Assembly (NCBI GenBank): GCA_027076405.1
Contig: JALTJN010000362.1
Location: forward strand, 434,001 to 498,000
DNA from: Chromatiales bacterium
GTDB taxonomy: Bacteria > Pseudomonadota > Gammaproteobacteria > UBA6429
DNA length: 64,000 nt
Direction: 5' to 3'
The notes under the pieces were generated by a model that worked only from the letters and a program-made list of their open reading frames with translations, was not told the DNA's origin and searched no databases. Positions 44,084 through 52,957 of this stretch are shown in pieces; the stretch's first letter is position 1; each line of letters begins with the position of its first letter. Made by a program: the position numbers and the translations under genes.

Positions 44084-45469
44084 ATGACGCTTTATTTTTA
44101 TCCATTTCGTTTGTTTCTTCTTGTCTTGTTATTTATGTTTAGCCAATTAGTTATATCTGAACCACTACGTTTTTCACTACACAAAATGGACTCCGGTGTT
44201 GCCGGTCCTACACTTTTGGTCATTGGCGGTATTCAGGGAGATGAACCCGGTGGATTTACAGCGGCTTCGATGCTGGTAACTAATTACAGGGTTCATAAAG
44301 GCCGGATTTGGGTGGTACCAAACCTTAATTTTGAAAGTATTATTAAACGTAGCCGGGGGATACATGGAGACATGAACCGCAAATTTAATGTTCTTTCTGA
44401 AAAAGACCCTGAGTTTGCTGAAGTACAAAAAATTAAAAAAATTATATTAAATAAGAATGTTGATGTGGTTTTAAATTTGCACGACGGAAGCGGCTTTTAC
44501 AAAAAAAAATATATCAATAAAATGCACAACCCTGGTCGTTGGGGGCAAAGTATTATTATTGATCAGGATAACCTGAACGCAGAAAAGTTTGGTGAATTAG
44601 CTACGATAGCGAAAGGTGTTAAGGATTACATCAATAATAAGTTAAAAGACAAGCATAAATTCTTCTATGTAAAAAATACAGAAACTAAAAAAGGTGACGT
44701 AGAGATGGAAAAATCTCTGACTTATTTTTCCATTAAAAATAAACGTCCTGCATTTGCAGTTGAAGCGAGTAAAAGCTTTTTGACACACGAACGAACTTTT
44801 TATCATTTGTTGGCGGTAGAAGGGTTTATGAAAGAGCTGGGTATAGAATATGAACGTAACTTTAATTTAACCAGGCAAAGTATTGCAAAAGAAATCGGCT
44901 CAAATTTAAAGATATCTTTATATGATAATCGGATAAATCTGGATATAGAAAAAGCACGGCATTTTTTAAATTATATGCCGCTTCAAAAAGGGGCTTCACT
45001 ATCATATAAAAAGAATAATCCGTTAATTGCAGTCATAAAAAATAAAAAAACATTGCGTGTGCGTTATGGTAATCGTTATGTAACTTCGCTCAAACCACAA
45101 TATTTTGATTTTGATTATGAGCTGAGTGCCATTAATATGCAGGTTGACGGTGAACATAGAAAAATTAATATTGGCGAAAATGTAAGAGTAAAAAATAATT
45201 TTCGCGTTTTATGTGATAAAGGTTATCGTGTTAATATTATCGGTTACACCAAGCGAGGTGTTGCCAATGAAAATGGATTGCTGGTCAAACGAAAGCACAT
45301 AAAATCACGTTTTTCTATTGATAAAAATGAAAATATCTTTCGCGTTGAGATTTATAAGGGCAAAAAATTTAGTGGTATGATATTGGTAAATTTTAGCGGT
45401 ACCGATAATAAACAGCCTGTCAGTATGAATAACAGTTCTTTTAATAAATTCAGGTCTTCACGACTATAA
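44084..45469 (+). CDS. Csd4/Pgp1-like DL-carboxypeptidase (M99 family)
   Basis: 461 residues with a signal peptide (cleavage near LVISEP). The zinc peptidase core has GGIQGDEPGG with Gln51 and Glu54, a third ligand His133 in LNLHDGSGFY, the GDMNRKF substrate motif and the catalytic Glu227 in AVEAS. A Gln zinc ligand instead of His is the mark of Helicobacter Csd4 and Campylobacter Pgp1. These trim tripeptide stems to dipeptides and set helical cell shape. The C-terminal 180 residues are beta-rich, also as in Csd4. It follows the VanY gene by 1 base and overlaps fliB by 1 base. Confidence 0.84.
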   Translation: MTLYFYPFRLFLLVLLFMFSQLVISEPLRFSLHKMDSGVAGPTLLVIGGIQGDEPGGFTAASMLVTNYRVHKGRIWVVPNLNFESIIKRSRGIHGDMNRKFNVLSEKDPEFAEVQKIKKIILNKNVDVVLNLHDGSGFYKKKYINKMHNPGRWGQSIIIDQDNLNAEKFGELATIAKGVKDYINNKLKDKHKFFYVKNTETKKGDVEMEKSLTYFSIKNKRPAFAVEASKSFLTHERTFYHLLAVEGFMKELGIEYERNFNLTRQSIAKEIGSNLKISLYDNRINLDIEKARHFLNYMPLQKGASLSYKKNNPLIAVIKNKKTLRVRYGNRYVTSLKPQYFDFDYELSAINMQVDGEHRKINIGENVRVKNNFRVLCDKGYRVNIIGYTKRGVANENGLLVKRKHIKSRFSIDKNENIFRVEIYKGKKFSGMILVNFSGTDNKQPVSMNNSSFNKFRSSRL

Positions 45470-46731
45470 TGTCGATAACATATAAAACACCATCTGCTTT
45501 TTCTGATTTTTCCTGCCTTGGTGCAGATTGTGAAGACACCTGCTGTCGTAACTGGGATATAAAACTGGATCGTCAGCATTTTGATTTGTTAAAAGATGTT
45601 ATGTCAAAAGACCCGGTAGAGAAAAGTTTATTTGAACAATATATCCGTTTAAATGAAAACCCTATAACAAGTGATCATGATTTTGCCCATATTCGCATGG
45701 GGGTAAATGGTTACTGCGCTATGCTGGATGATAAAGGATTATGCTCTATTCATGCTCGTCACGGTGTTTCGATATTAGGTAATGTTTGCACCATGTTTCC
45801 CCGTGTTATTTCCCGTTGTGGAGACACTGTAGAATTAAGTGGTGCGTTATCTTGCCCCGAGGTTGTTAGGAAGACGATTGATGATAAAACGCCATTAAAA
45901 TTAAAACGCTTTAAAACCTCAGAACTTCCAAGAAGTAAAAACTATCCGATTCAGCGTGAGTTATCGGATTTAGATGATGATTTTTATTCCTCCAACTTTA
46001 ATCTTGTTCGTGACTATATGCTGAAAGTAACAGCAAATGAAGATAAGCCGCTTAACACAAGATTATATGTGCTGGCTAATATGACAGATAAGATATCCGG
46101 TTTTTATCATCGTGGATGCAAAGATCCAGTTACGGATAAACTTAAAAGCATTCTAACTGGACTGACTGATGATGAGTTAATTTTAAAAATGGACGCTTTT
46201 ATTGCTGATTATGATGTTGAGTCTCCAATTAGTATGATCGTTGCGCATTCAATATTATTAATTAAATTACAGCAGGCAGCCTCAGAAAATATTAGCCAGT
46301 TGTATAGTGAAATTTTAAACCAGCATCAGGCAACAAACGACAATGCAGCTGAAATTCTCAGCGGGCAATTAAGCCGGACTTTTTCTAATCTGGATGATGA
46401 GAGTCTGGATTATATTGATAAATCGATTACGCGTTATGTTATTAATTGTTTGTATCGCGAGTGGTTTATCAGTATGCCGGATCCTTTTACTTATATTCAG
46501 ATGCTACTTGTTAGAATCTCTATTTTACGAATATTAATTTATTTATCCGTTGGAGATAAAAAACTTGAACATCATCAGTTAAAGCAAAAAATTGTCTATG
46601 TTATGTATAATTTCGCACGTAATATTGATCAAAATCTTGAGTTCTTAAAAGTGGTTTACAATGCATTGTCGGAACAAACAATGCTCAACTTTGATTTTTC
46701 ACCTGCTTTTATCAAACTCTATTCCCGTTAA
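45469..46731 (+). CDS. fliB: FliB-type flagellin lysine N-methylase
   Basis: 420-residue protein of the FliB family. The N-terminal Cys cluster CLGADCEDTCCRNWDIKLD (Cys16, 21, 25, 26) and later Cys in NGYCAMLDDKGLCSIHARHG and LGNVCTMFPRV are the family marks and probably bind an iron-sulfur cluster. FliB methylates lysines of flagellin in Salmonella. No flagellin or flagellar genes are in the window. The target may therefore be elsewhere, or different. The start overlaps the preceding stop (TAATG), so the three genes form one translational unit. Confidence 0.85.
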   Translation: MSITYKTPSAFSDFSCLGADCEDTCCRNWDIKLDRQHFDLLKDVMSKDPVEKSLFEQYIRLNENPITSDHDFAHIRMGVNGYCAMLDDKGLCSIHARHGVSILGNVCTMFPRVISRCGDTVELSGALSCPEVVRKTIDDKTPLKLKRFKTSELPRSKNYPIQRELSDLDDDFYSSNFNLVRDYMLKVTANEDKPLNTRLYVLANMTDKISGFYHRGCKDPVTDKLKSILTGLTDDELILKMDAFIADYDVESPISMIVAHSILLIKLQQAASENISQLYSEILNQHQATNDNAAEILSGQLSRTFSNLDDESLDYIDKSITRYVINCLYREWFISMPDPFTYIQMLLVRISILRILIYLSVGDKKLEHHQLKQKIVYVMYNFARNIDQNLEFLKVVYNALSEQTMLNFDFSPAFIKLYSR

Positions 46732-46884
46732 CCCTCATTTATTTAACGAATGCCTGCTTTTACGGCCAAAATATCAACTATTAATGTATAATAACGGTTT
46801 TATTAATTTAGGCCGAACCGATTAAATAGTGAAATAATATTCGGGTAGTTTGTAGGTTTATTTAAAATTGGTTTGAGGCCTGAT

Positions 46885-47277
46885 ATGAAAGATCTGACAT
46901 CGGATGAACAAATTGTTTTAACTGTTCGAATTATGCAAATTCTGGATGGTTGGGGTATGTCTGCCGAAGAAATTATTTCTTCGCTTGCTTTGCCGGAAAA
47001 AACCCCGACTCGTGCTTTACGTCGTTACCGTGAAAATACGGCTTTTCCTGTCTCTCCCGAGTTAGCAGAAAGAGTCGGGCATATTATAGGTATTACCGAT
47101 GCATTAAGAACATCTTTTCCACATAACCCAAATATGGATAAAATGTGGATTAGACAACGCAGCAAAAAATTAAATAATCAAATTCCATTACAAATCATTA
47201 TTGAAAACGGCCTGGAAGGAATTATTGAAATAAGAAAGCATCTGGACTGCTCCTACGACTGGCAAAAAAATCCTTGA
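46885..47277 (+). CDS. MbcA/ParS/Xre-antitoxin-like protein, 130 aa
   Basis: 130 residues. The C-terminal part (MDKMWIRQRSKKLNNQIPLQIIIENGLEGIIEIRKHLD) resembles the DUF2384 toxin-binding domain of Xre/MbcA/ParS antitoxins. The N-terminal half (SDEQIVLTVRIMQILDGWGMSAEEI) looks like their helical DNA-binding part. No RES-domain or other toxin gene adjoins; the neighbours on both sides are unrelated. The start at 46885 has GAGG 6 bases before it; the frame begins at a TTG at 46873. Function may be solitary regulation. Confidence 0.68.
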   Translation: MKDLTSDEQIVLTVRIMQILDGWGMSAEEIISSLALPEKTPTRALRRYRENTAFPVSPELAERVGHIIGITDALRTSFPHNPNMDKMWIRQRSKKLNNQIPLQIIIENGLEGIIEIRKHLDCSYDWQKNP

Positions 47278-47278
47278 T

Positions 47279-47298
47279 CAGACTTCTTGTGAAGTCTG
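47279..47298 (+). terminator. hairpin after the Xre-like gene
   Basis: Perfect 8-bp stem CAGACTTC / GAAGTCTG with loop TTGT, 2 bases after the stop. The T tract behind it is interrupted, so termination strength is uncertain. Confidence 0.55.
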
Positions 47299-47331
47299 AG
47301 CAGAAATTTTAGTTTTGAAATAAATTTTACT

Positions 47332-47784
47332 TTACTTTTTTTTATCTTTTCTTGTTGCTCTTGCTTTGAAATGTACAATCGATGGCATTAGCTGATCGAG
47401 CGGTAAATTTTCAAACTTTTGATATTCTGTTAATGCTCGCTCTAATAAAAGATAAATATCAGGCCGTGTTGATTCATCGTGATTAAATAATTTATGCAGT
47501 CCAATGATACTTCCATTTTGAACCTTTATTTCTTTGCCATGCGGAAGAGGGCCTTCAATCTCTGTGAGCTTCAGTGCAAATAATGCATTTTTTCTGAGAA
47601 GCTCAAGAAAGTCACGACAATTTTGCCATGCCTGTTTATCGATACAGCCGACACATTCCCTATCAGCCAGATGAATTTTTTCCATTTTTAAACACTGGCA
47701 ACGGCGGGAATTTAGTGTTTTTTCGAAAGGGCATTGCAAGGGGTTAACTGAGCGATAGGTTTCTCTGTATTTATCTTCATCCAT
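47332..47784 (-). CDS. Cys-rich conserved hypothetical protein, 150 aa
   Basis: The product is not recognised. The N-terminal 60 residues hold five or six Cys in a spaced set (PLQCPFEKTLNSRRCQCLKM and ECVGCIDK), likely a zinc or iron-sulfur site. The rest is helical and ends in a basic RKDKKK tail. It sits downstream of the 79-aa gene on the same strand with a gap of 18 bases. Confidence 0.62.
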   Translation of the reverse strand: MDEDKYRETYRSVNPLQCPFEKTLNSRRCQCLKMEKIHLADRECVGCIDKQAWQNCRDFLELLRKNALFALKLTEIEGPLPHGKEIKVQNGSIIGLHKLFNHDESTRPDIYLLLERALTEYQKFENLPLDQLMPSIVHFKARATRKDKKK

Positions 47785-47802
47785 AGTATTTACTGAAAAT
47801 AA

Positions 47803-48042
47803 TTATTTTTCCCATTCGCGAACAATTGTTTCTTCACGCTGTTCCTGAAGCTTTTCTTCTGCTTCTATATTATTTTCGGCAAATATGACTTTATAGATAT
47901 TTCCGGATTCTGCTGTTTCTTGCTGACGTTTTTCTTTAGCAAAGTTTTTAGCATCTTTAAATTTTTCAAAATCTTCAAGTTGTTCAATATTTTTGACGAT
48001 TTTACTAATACCCGGGGCTATTTTGTAAACGAAATAAGGCAT
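47803..48042 (-). CDS. conserved hypothetical protein, 79 aa
   Basis: The product is not recognised. 79 residues (MPYFVYKIAPGISKIVKNIE...), mostly helical and highly charged, ending EETIVREWEK. The start at 48042 is set by CAGGAG 7 bases before; the longer frame from 48069 lacks a site. Co-oriented with the next gene downstream. Confidence 0.65.
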   Translation of the reverse strand: MPYFVYKIAPGISKIVKNIEQLEDFEKFKDAKNFAKEKRQQETAESGNIYKVIFAENNIEAEEKLQEQREETIVREWEK

Positions 48043-48319
48043 ATTGGGCTCCTGTAAGGAAATAAACATGTAGTGAGGCTTTCTGTAAGGCCGCTAGGAT
48101 ATATAGTCTGGTGGCGTGTTACAATATTTTCAAGTGCTATTTTCCTGATTACTTTTAACTCGAAATATGAGGTGCTTGCCATTCCCGCATACATTAGGTA
48201 GAAATCCTGTTATTTGTACTAGATTCCGGCTAATCGTATGCAATAGAAATGGTGCAGGGAGGTAATATTTATATATCAGTATGGTTATTTTCTTAGATTA
48301 ATAAAATAGAGTGAAAAAG

Positions 48320-48685
48320 ATGTCATCTTTGTTAGCGATTACCGAACTGGGTGGTTACCCGGATTTTACAGCACTGTATAGCGAGAGTGGTTTTCAGGTT
48401 GATGCTGCGAACAGTATGCGTAAAGCATTACGAAGCCTTAAACAAAAAAATTATAAAGTGATTGTTGCAGAATTTAACTTTCAGTCAGATTTTCGTGATA
48501 GAACCAGTAGTCTGGAAACATTAATGGCTGTCGTTCAGCAAAAGGGTGATGTGAAGGTTATTATCTTCTACGAAAAAGAATATGAGCATCAGTTTGAAAA
48601 GTTAAGAGCGCGTTTTTCTTTTTTTGCCGAATTTTCATACCCGATTGAATCTGAACAATTGAAAACTGCATTGAATAAAATTTAA
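48320..48685 (+). CDS. conserved hypothetical protein, 121 aa (receiver-like)
   Basis: The product is not identified. The secondary-structure order (LLAITELGGYPDF, VIVAEFNFQSDF, VKVIIFYEKEYE, FFAEFSYPIESEQL) resembles a degenerate CheY-like receiver, but no phosphoacceptor Asp is obvious. The ATG at 48320 follows an AGAG site; a GTG at 48311 is an alternative. It overlaps the convergent thioredoxin-HEAT gene by 4 bases. Confidence 0.58.
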   Translation: MSSLLAITELGGYPDFTALYSESGFQVDAANSMRKALRSLKQKNYKVIVAEFNFQSDFRDRTSSLETLMAVVQQKGDVKVIIFYEKEYEHQFEKLRARFSFFAEFSYPIESEQLKTALNKI

Positions 48686-49344
48686 CTAATCAGATCATCC
48701 AGTGTTTCCAATGCTTCAATCGCTGCTTCGCTAATCTGCGGGTTCTTATCTTTTGTTTTTTCGAGCAGGAATTCTTTATTTTCAGTGTCAGCAGTTAAGG
48801 CAAGGTAATGTAAGGCATCAATTTGCAAGCGCACATTATCATTCGATGCTATTTTCTTAAAATCATCAGCAAAGCGTTGCAAAATCTGCGTTGCAGATAA
48901 GCTTTCTGTTAATGCATCCAAACCAATACGAATATCCATACTTGTTTCTTCATCTTCAAGCATGTTTATGACGTGAGAATAGATTTCCGGTTTGATTTGT
49001 ATTGCATTTGCTACCGTTAATAGCTGACCGCTACTAAGTAATTCTTCTATATAGGTTTGCATGCCGGTATCAGTTTGTATGTGGCTAATCCATTGTTTTA
49101 TTTCTTTGGGTGAATGTTCACCTGAAAATATCATAAATGAATTATCTCTTGATAATGAAAACCAGGGAACACTACGAATGTTTAGCTCATCAGCTTTTTT
49201 ATTATCTACAGCAATATTAGTGACATTAAGGCTGGATATTTCACCTTTTTTAATGTTTTCACTTAATTCATTTAAAACAACAGGGCAATGGACGCATCCT
49301 GTCGCTATATAAAGTTCAACAGAAGGTTTAGTGTTATTATTCAT
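48682..49344 (-). CDS. thioredoxin-like protein with HEAT-like repeats
   Basis: 220 residues. The N-terminal 85 have a thioredoxin/glutaredoxin-like fold with a CVHC motif (IATGCVHCPVV) and VPWF at the cis-Pro position. The remaining 135 residues are helical repeats of the HEAT/PBS type (RLQIDALHYLALTADTENKEFLL, ISEAAIEALETL), a protein-interaction scaffold. It ends a four-gene cluster of small gaps: 12 bases to PilZ, 17 to DUF465, 3 to GGDEF-EAL. A role with c-di-GMP signalling is suggested by position only. Confidence 0.78.
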   Translation of the reverse strand: MNNNTKPSVELYIATGCVHCPVVLNELSENIKKGEISSLNVTNIAVDNKKADELNIRSVPWFSLSRDNSFMIFSGEHSPKEIKQWISHIQTDTGMQTYIEELLSSGQLLTVANAIQIKPEIYSHVINMLEDEETSMDIRIGLDALTESLSATQILQRFADDFKKIASNDNVRLQIDALHYLALTADTENKEFLLEKTKDKNPQISEAAIEALETLDDLIS

Positions 49345-49355
49345 TTAAATCGTCT

Positions 49356-49628
49356 TTATAGTAAAAATTGTAGGCCAATGCCTTCTTTGGTAATGCGAGC
49401 TACTTCCGATTTTACAGGAGGAGGATCACCATCGCCAAGTTGAGAGCAAACCTGTAAAACCACTTGTGAACCAATAGATAAGTCGAGTGGTTTATCATCG
49501 TACTCAAGAAAGACACCGGTATCGCTAATGTTCTGGGATTTAAGAATGAATTCAGAACCATCATCGCAGATGAGTTTTATATCTATAACTATTCCAACAC
49601 GACTTGAATCTCTTTTATTTGTACTCAT
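49356..49628 (-). CDS. PilZ domain protein
   Basis: 90-residue single PilZ domain, a c-di-GMP receptor. The ligand motifs are RxxxR (KRDSSRV, Arg6 and Arg10) and NxSxxG (NISDTG), both intact. It should bind c-di-GMP and act through a partner. It lies downstream of a GGDEF-EAL gene in the same transcript, linking second-messenger turnover and readout. Confidence 0.87.
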   Translation of the reverse strand: MSTNKRDSSRVGIVIDIKLICDDGSEFILKSQNISDTGVFLEYDDKPLDLSIGSQVVLQVCSQLGDGDPPPVKSEVARITKEGIGLQFLL

Positions 49629-49644
49629 AATGCTGTCTCAATGG

Positions 49645-49842
49645 TTAGGCTTCGATATCTGGTATTAATTTACTTTCTAATAATAAAATTTCATCTTTTA
49701 GTTGTAGTTTTCGTTTTTTAATACGACGTATTTGTAATTCATCAACAAAGGGTTGCTCTTTCATCAGTTCCAGAGCATCACTTAAATCTTTATGCTCCAG
49801 AGTTAGTGTAGTGATGATACTTTTTATTTGGTAATTATCCAT
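49645..49842 (-). CDS. DUF465 (YdcH) family protein
   Basis: 65 residues resembling the DUF465 family: LTLEHKDLSDALELMKEQPFVDELQIRRIKKRKLQLKDEI, two charged helices forming a probable coiled coil. Function of the family is unknown. It starts 3 bases after the GGDEF-EAL stop and is translationally coupled. Confidence 0.82.
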   Translation of the reverse strand: MDNYQIKSIITTLTLEHKDLSDALELMKEQPFVDELQIRRIKKRKLQLKDEILLLESKLIPDIEA

Positions 49843-49845
49843 AAT

Positions 49846-52350
49846 TTAAGCTGTACTTTTTTGTTGAATAATCCATTGTTCAAAATTAGATGTGGATATT
49901 GGGCGGCTGATATAATAGCCCTGCCCAAAATCACAACGTAAAATACCGAGTAAGTTGAGCGCCTCTTCCTCTTCTATGCCTTCAGCCACAACCTGCATTC
50001 CCAGATTATGAGCAAGATCAATAGTTGAGCGTACGATCATAGCATCACTATCATCTGTAATCATATCCATTATAAAAGATTTATCAATCTTTAGTTTAGA
50101 GAGAGGCAATTTTTTCAGATAAGCTAATGAGGAATAACCTGTTCCAAAATCATCAACTGCAATTTCAATATCTAAATCATCGAGTTGCTTTAATACATTA
50201 ATGGATTTTTTAGGGTTAGTCATCATGACACTTTCTGTAATCTCCATGATGAATTTTGATGGTGAAACCTGATTTTTATTAAATATTTCAATAATGTTTT
50301 CAACAAAATTATCATCCTGTAAGTTATAAACAGACAGGTTTATAGCGATTTTAATATTTATGCCCATACCTAGCAGCTTCTTATTATATTTAGCTGTCGT
50401 ATCTATTATCCAATATGTAATCGGGTTTATTAATCCTGTTTGTTCTGCTGCTGGAATAATATCATCAGGAAAGACTTTTCCTCGTTCAGGGTGGTTCCAC
50501 CTTAGTAATGCTTCAGCACTAATCACATCCCCTGTTTTTATATTAATAACCGGCTGGTATTCCATCACTAACTGGTCATTATCCAGTGCTTTTCGAAGAT
50601 CAGAAATAAGCGATAACTTGCCTATACTGTATTCATCATATTTTTGATTATAAACTTCAAATCCTGTTTTATTTCTTTTTGCAACATACATTGCAACGTC
50701 GGCTCTTTGTTGCAGAACTTGAGAGGTTGTACCATGCTGTGGAAATACTGAAACACCTATACTAACCCCAATATAGAGTGGGGTCTGATTAACCGTAAAA
50801 ACTTTGTTAAATTCATTGATGATTTTTTTTGCAATAAGAGAGGCTTGTTTTTCATTGGCTGTCGTTAATAAAACAGCAAATTCATCACCACCTAAACGAA
50901 CAATGACATCAACCTCTCGTAGTAAATATATAAGACGATTTGCAACTTGTTGTAGCAGTTTGTCACCAAAGCTATGGCCTAACGTATCATTAACATCTTT
51001 AAACTGGTCAAGATCCATAATTAAAATAGAAAAGGAACTTTGTTCCTGAAAGGCATTATGTAATGTTTGTTCCAGACGTTCGTTGAGTAATTCTCTATTT
51101 GCAAGACCGGTCAGGCTATCATGCAAGGCATGATATTCAAGTTCCTGCTGACGGGATAGGATTTGATGTCGCATTTCTTTAAATGCTGATATTAAATTTT
51201 TGGTTTCTAAAATTGAGATGTCGGAACTAATATTGGCACTAATGCCTTTTGACTCATCTCTAAGTGCTTTAGTCACAATTGTTATCGGGTTAAGAATAAG
51301 TTTTACCAGAAAAATGAAGCCCAGCAACAGAACCAGTAAACTAACTGCTGAAGCTGCCCAGATAGAATTAACCTGTAATTGAGATACTTTTGTTAGCGTG
51401 ATTAAATCTTTCTTGCTGAATTTTTCTATACTGGTATCGAGTGAGCGTAAGCGTTTATTAATTTCATTTAGCTTAGGCTCTAGTTCAGATTGATAAATGA
51501 TTGTATCGGCGCGCCAGTTTTTATTGTTGTTTGATTTTGATACAGTCTCAAATGCTTTTAGCCATTTTAGCGAGGCAGAATTGATTTTCTTTAAAATGGC
51601 AGATGTGGTAAAACTTAATATTCCCTTTTTGTCCGCAATATTAATTTTTTTAAGATCATTTTTAATAACTTGCTGTAATTCAATCATGGAGTTTAATTGA
51701 TTAACACTTGACTCCTCTCTAAAAGCATTTAGTTTGTTTAATAAATACATTCTGAAACTAGAGGCCATGGTTACCCAGTAAAACCGTAATTTAACAAGTT
51801 GCTTGTATTCTTTAATGGTTTCTATTGTAAAGTCATCTTCAATTTCTGTTATTGCCAGTTGGAGATTTTCAATAATTTTCTTATGTAAAGGTAACATGAC
51901 AAGATTTGCAACTCTAAAAACCGGGAACAGACGTTGCGGGTTTAGTCGTATTGCAATAATTTTTTTAGACGTTTTATCAAGTTCTTTAAGGGTAGTAATT
52001 AACCCTGAAACGGTATCTTTATAATTTTTATTTATCCATGGATGTAAAGAAAGTTCCGTAGCATGCTTAATGGCTTTTGCTATGGAGTTGGATATTAATT
52101 TTTCGTGAACTTTACTTTTGGGATCAATCAGAAATTTGAAAAGATGATCGCGTGTTTCTAAAACAACATTTTGTGTTTCACGATTTAACCGTAGTAATTC
52201 ATTTCGAGACTTAATGTTATTTTGTATTTCTTTTTTGACTAAGCTGATTTCTTTCTGTTCATAGCTACTGAATGTAAGCATGATGAGGCTAAGCAATATG
52301 GTCAATACTGCATAACGTTTTCGCAGACTGTCAAACCTTAACCATTTCAT
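49846..52350 (-). CDS. GGDEF-EAL bifunctional c-di-GMP protein with membrane sensor
   Basis: 834 residues. A transmembrane helix near 13-30, a long helical periplasmic sensor to about 335, a second helix around 340-360, then GGDEF (about 410-570) and EAL (about 585-830). GGDEF is intact (VRLGGDEFAVLL), and the inhibitory RxxD site (REVD) sits exactly 5 residues upstream. EAL is intact too (SAEALLRWNHP), with AVDDFGTGYSSLAYLKKLP and EGIEEEEALNLL. Both synthesis and hydrolysis of c-di-GMP are therefore possible. First gene of a cluster that includes PilZ. Confidence 0.93.
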   Translation of the reverse strand: MKWLRFDSLRKRYAVLTILLSLIMLTFSSYEQKEISLVKKEIQNNIKSRNELLRLNRETQNVVLETRDHLFKFLIDPKSKVHEKLISNSIAKAIKHATELSLHPWINKNYKDTVSGLITTLKELDKTSKKIIAIRLNPQRLFPVFRVANLVMLPLHKKIIENLQLAITEIEDDFTIETIKEYKQLVKLRFYWVTMASSFRMYLLNKLNAFREESSVNQLNSMIELQQVIKNDLKKINIADKKGILSFTTSAILKKINSASLKWLKAFETVSKSNNNKNWRADTIIYQSELEPKLNEINKRLRSLDTSIEKFSKKDLITLTKVSQLQVNSIWAASAVSLLVLLLGFIFLVKLILNPITIVTKALRDESKGISANISSDISILETKNLISAFKEMRHQILSRQQELEYHALHDSLTGLANRELLNERLEQTLHNAFQEQSSFSILIMDLDQFKDVNDTLGHSFGDKLLQQVANRLIYLLREVDVIVRLGGDEFAVLLTTANEKQASLIAKKIINEFNKVFTVNQTPLYIGVSIGVSVFPQHGTTSQVLQQRADVAMYVAKRNKTGFEVYNQKYDEYSIGKLSLISDLRKALDNDQLVMEYQPVINIKTGDVISAEALLRWNHPERGKVFPDDIIPAAEQTGLINPITYWIIDTTAKYNKKLLGMGINIKIAINLSVYNLQDDNFVENIIEIFNKNQVSPSKFIMEITESVMMTNPKKSINVLKQLDDLDIEIAVDDFGTGYSSLAYLKKLPLSKLKIDKSFIMDMITDDSDAMIVRSTIDLAHNLGMQVVAEGIEEEEALNLLGILRCDFGQGYYISRPISTSNFEQWIIQQKSTA

Positions 52351-52527
52351 TAATGCGTTAAATCCTTACTTACATATTGGATCAGAAGGGAGAAAGCTAT
52401 CCTTATGTATATCTATAATTTATCGGCACTTTTAGTTGTTTCTTTACGAAATAGCTGGATTTTTTGGGTGAATATTGGACTTTTCAATAAAAATACTGAA
52501 CAGAAGGTAAAATAATGGGCTTTTGTA

Positions 52528-52552
52528 AAAATAGCGGACAATGTCCGCTATT
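52528..52552 (-). terminator. rho-independent terminator
   Basis: Stem AATAGCGGAC / GTCCGCTATT with a 3-base loop, followed on the minus strand by TTTTTAC. It lies 12 bases after the stop of the 95-aa gene at 52564. Confidence 0.82.
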
Positions 52553-52563
52553 GCAGGGGGAGA

Positions 52564-52851
52564 TTAGTCTTTTTTAGGTGTGAAGTTATTAGGATCAAGC
52601 TTCACAACAACAGAACTTGATGGCTCATCGACGTAACGCGGACGCATTTTACTTTCTCTTCCTGCCTCTTTGGCAAGTTCGGCTTCACGGCTGGAAATTA
52701 AGGCCAGACAATCACGAATACTGTGAATGGTGTTTTCCGATAAAGGATGCTTTAACTCTGCCGGTGTATAAGTGTCTTTTGCGACATCTGTAAGAACTTT
52801 ACGCATAACCTGTAAAATTTCTTCTTCTTTTGAAAATGGAATTTTGCTCAT
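52564..52851 (-). CDS. conserved hypothetical protein, 95 aa
   Basis: The product is not recognised. A mostly helical, charged cytosolic protein (KEEEILQVMRKVLTDVAKDTYTP, then NTIHSIRDCLALISSREAELAKEAGR), with a disordered Pro/Ser tail (DEPSSSVVVKL). Own terminator downstream. No membrane segment. Confidence 0.65.
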   Translation of the reverse strand: MSKIPFSKEEEILQVMRKVLTDVAKDTYTPAELKHPLSENTIHSIRDCLALISSREAELAKEAGRESKMRPRYVDEPSSSVVVKLDPNNFTPKKD

Positions 52852-52957
52852 TTGAATTGCCTGTCTAACGATAAAAAATAATAGTTGTATTCTACCAGTT
52901 AATTTACCAAATGTTATGGATTATAATAGCCGGCCAATCTGACTGGATGATAATTTT

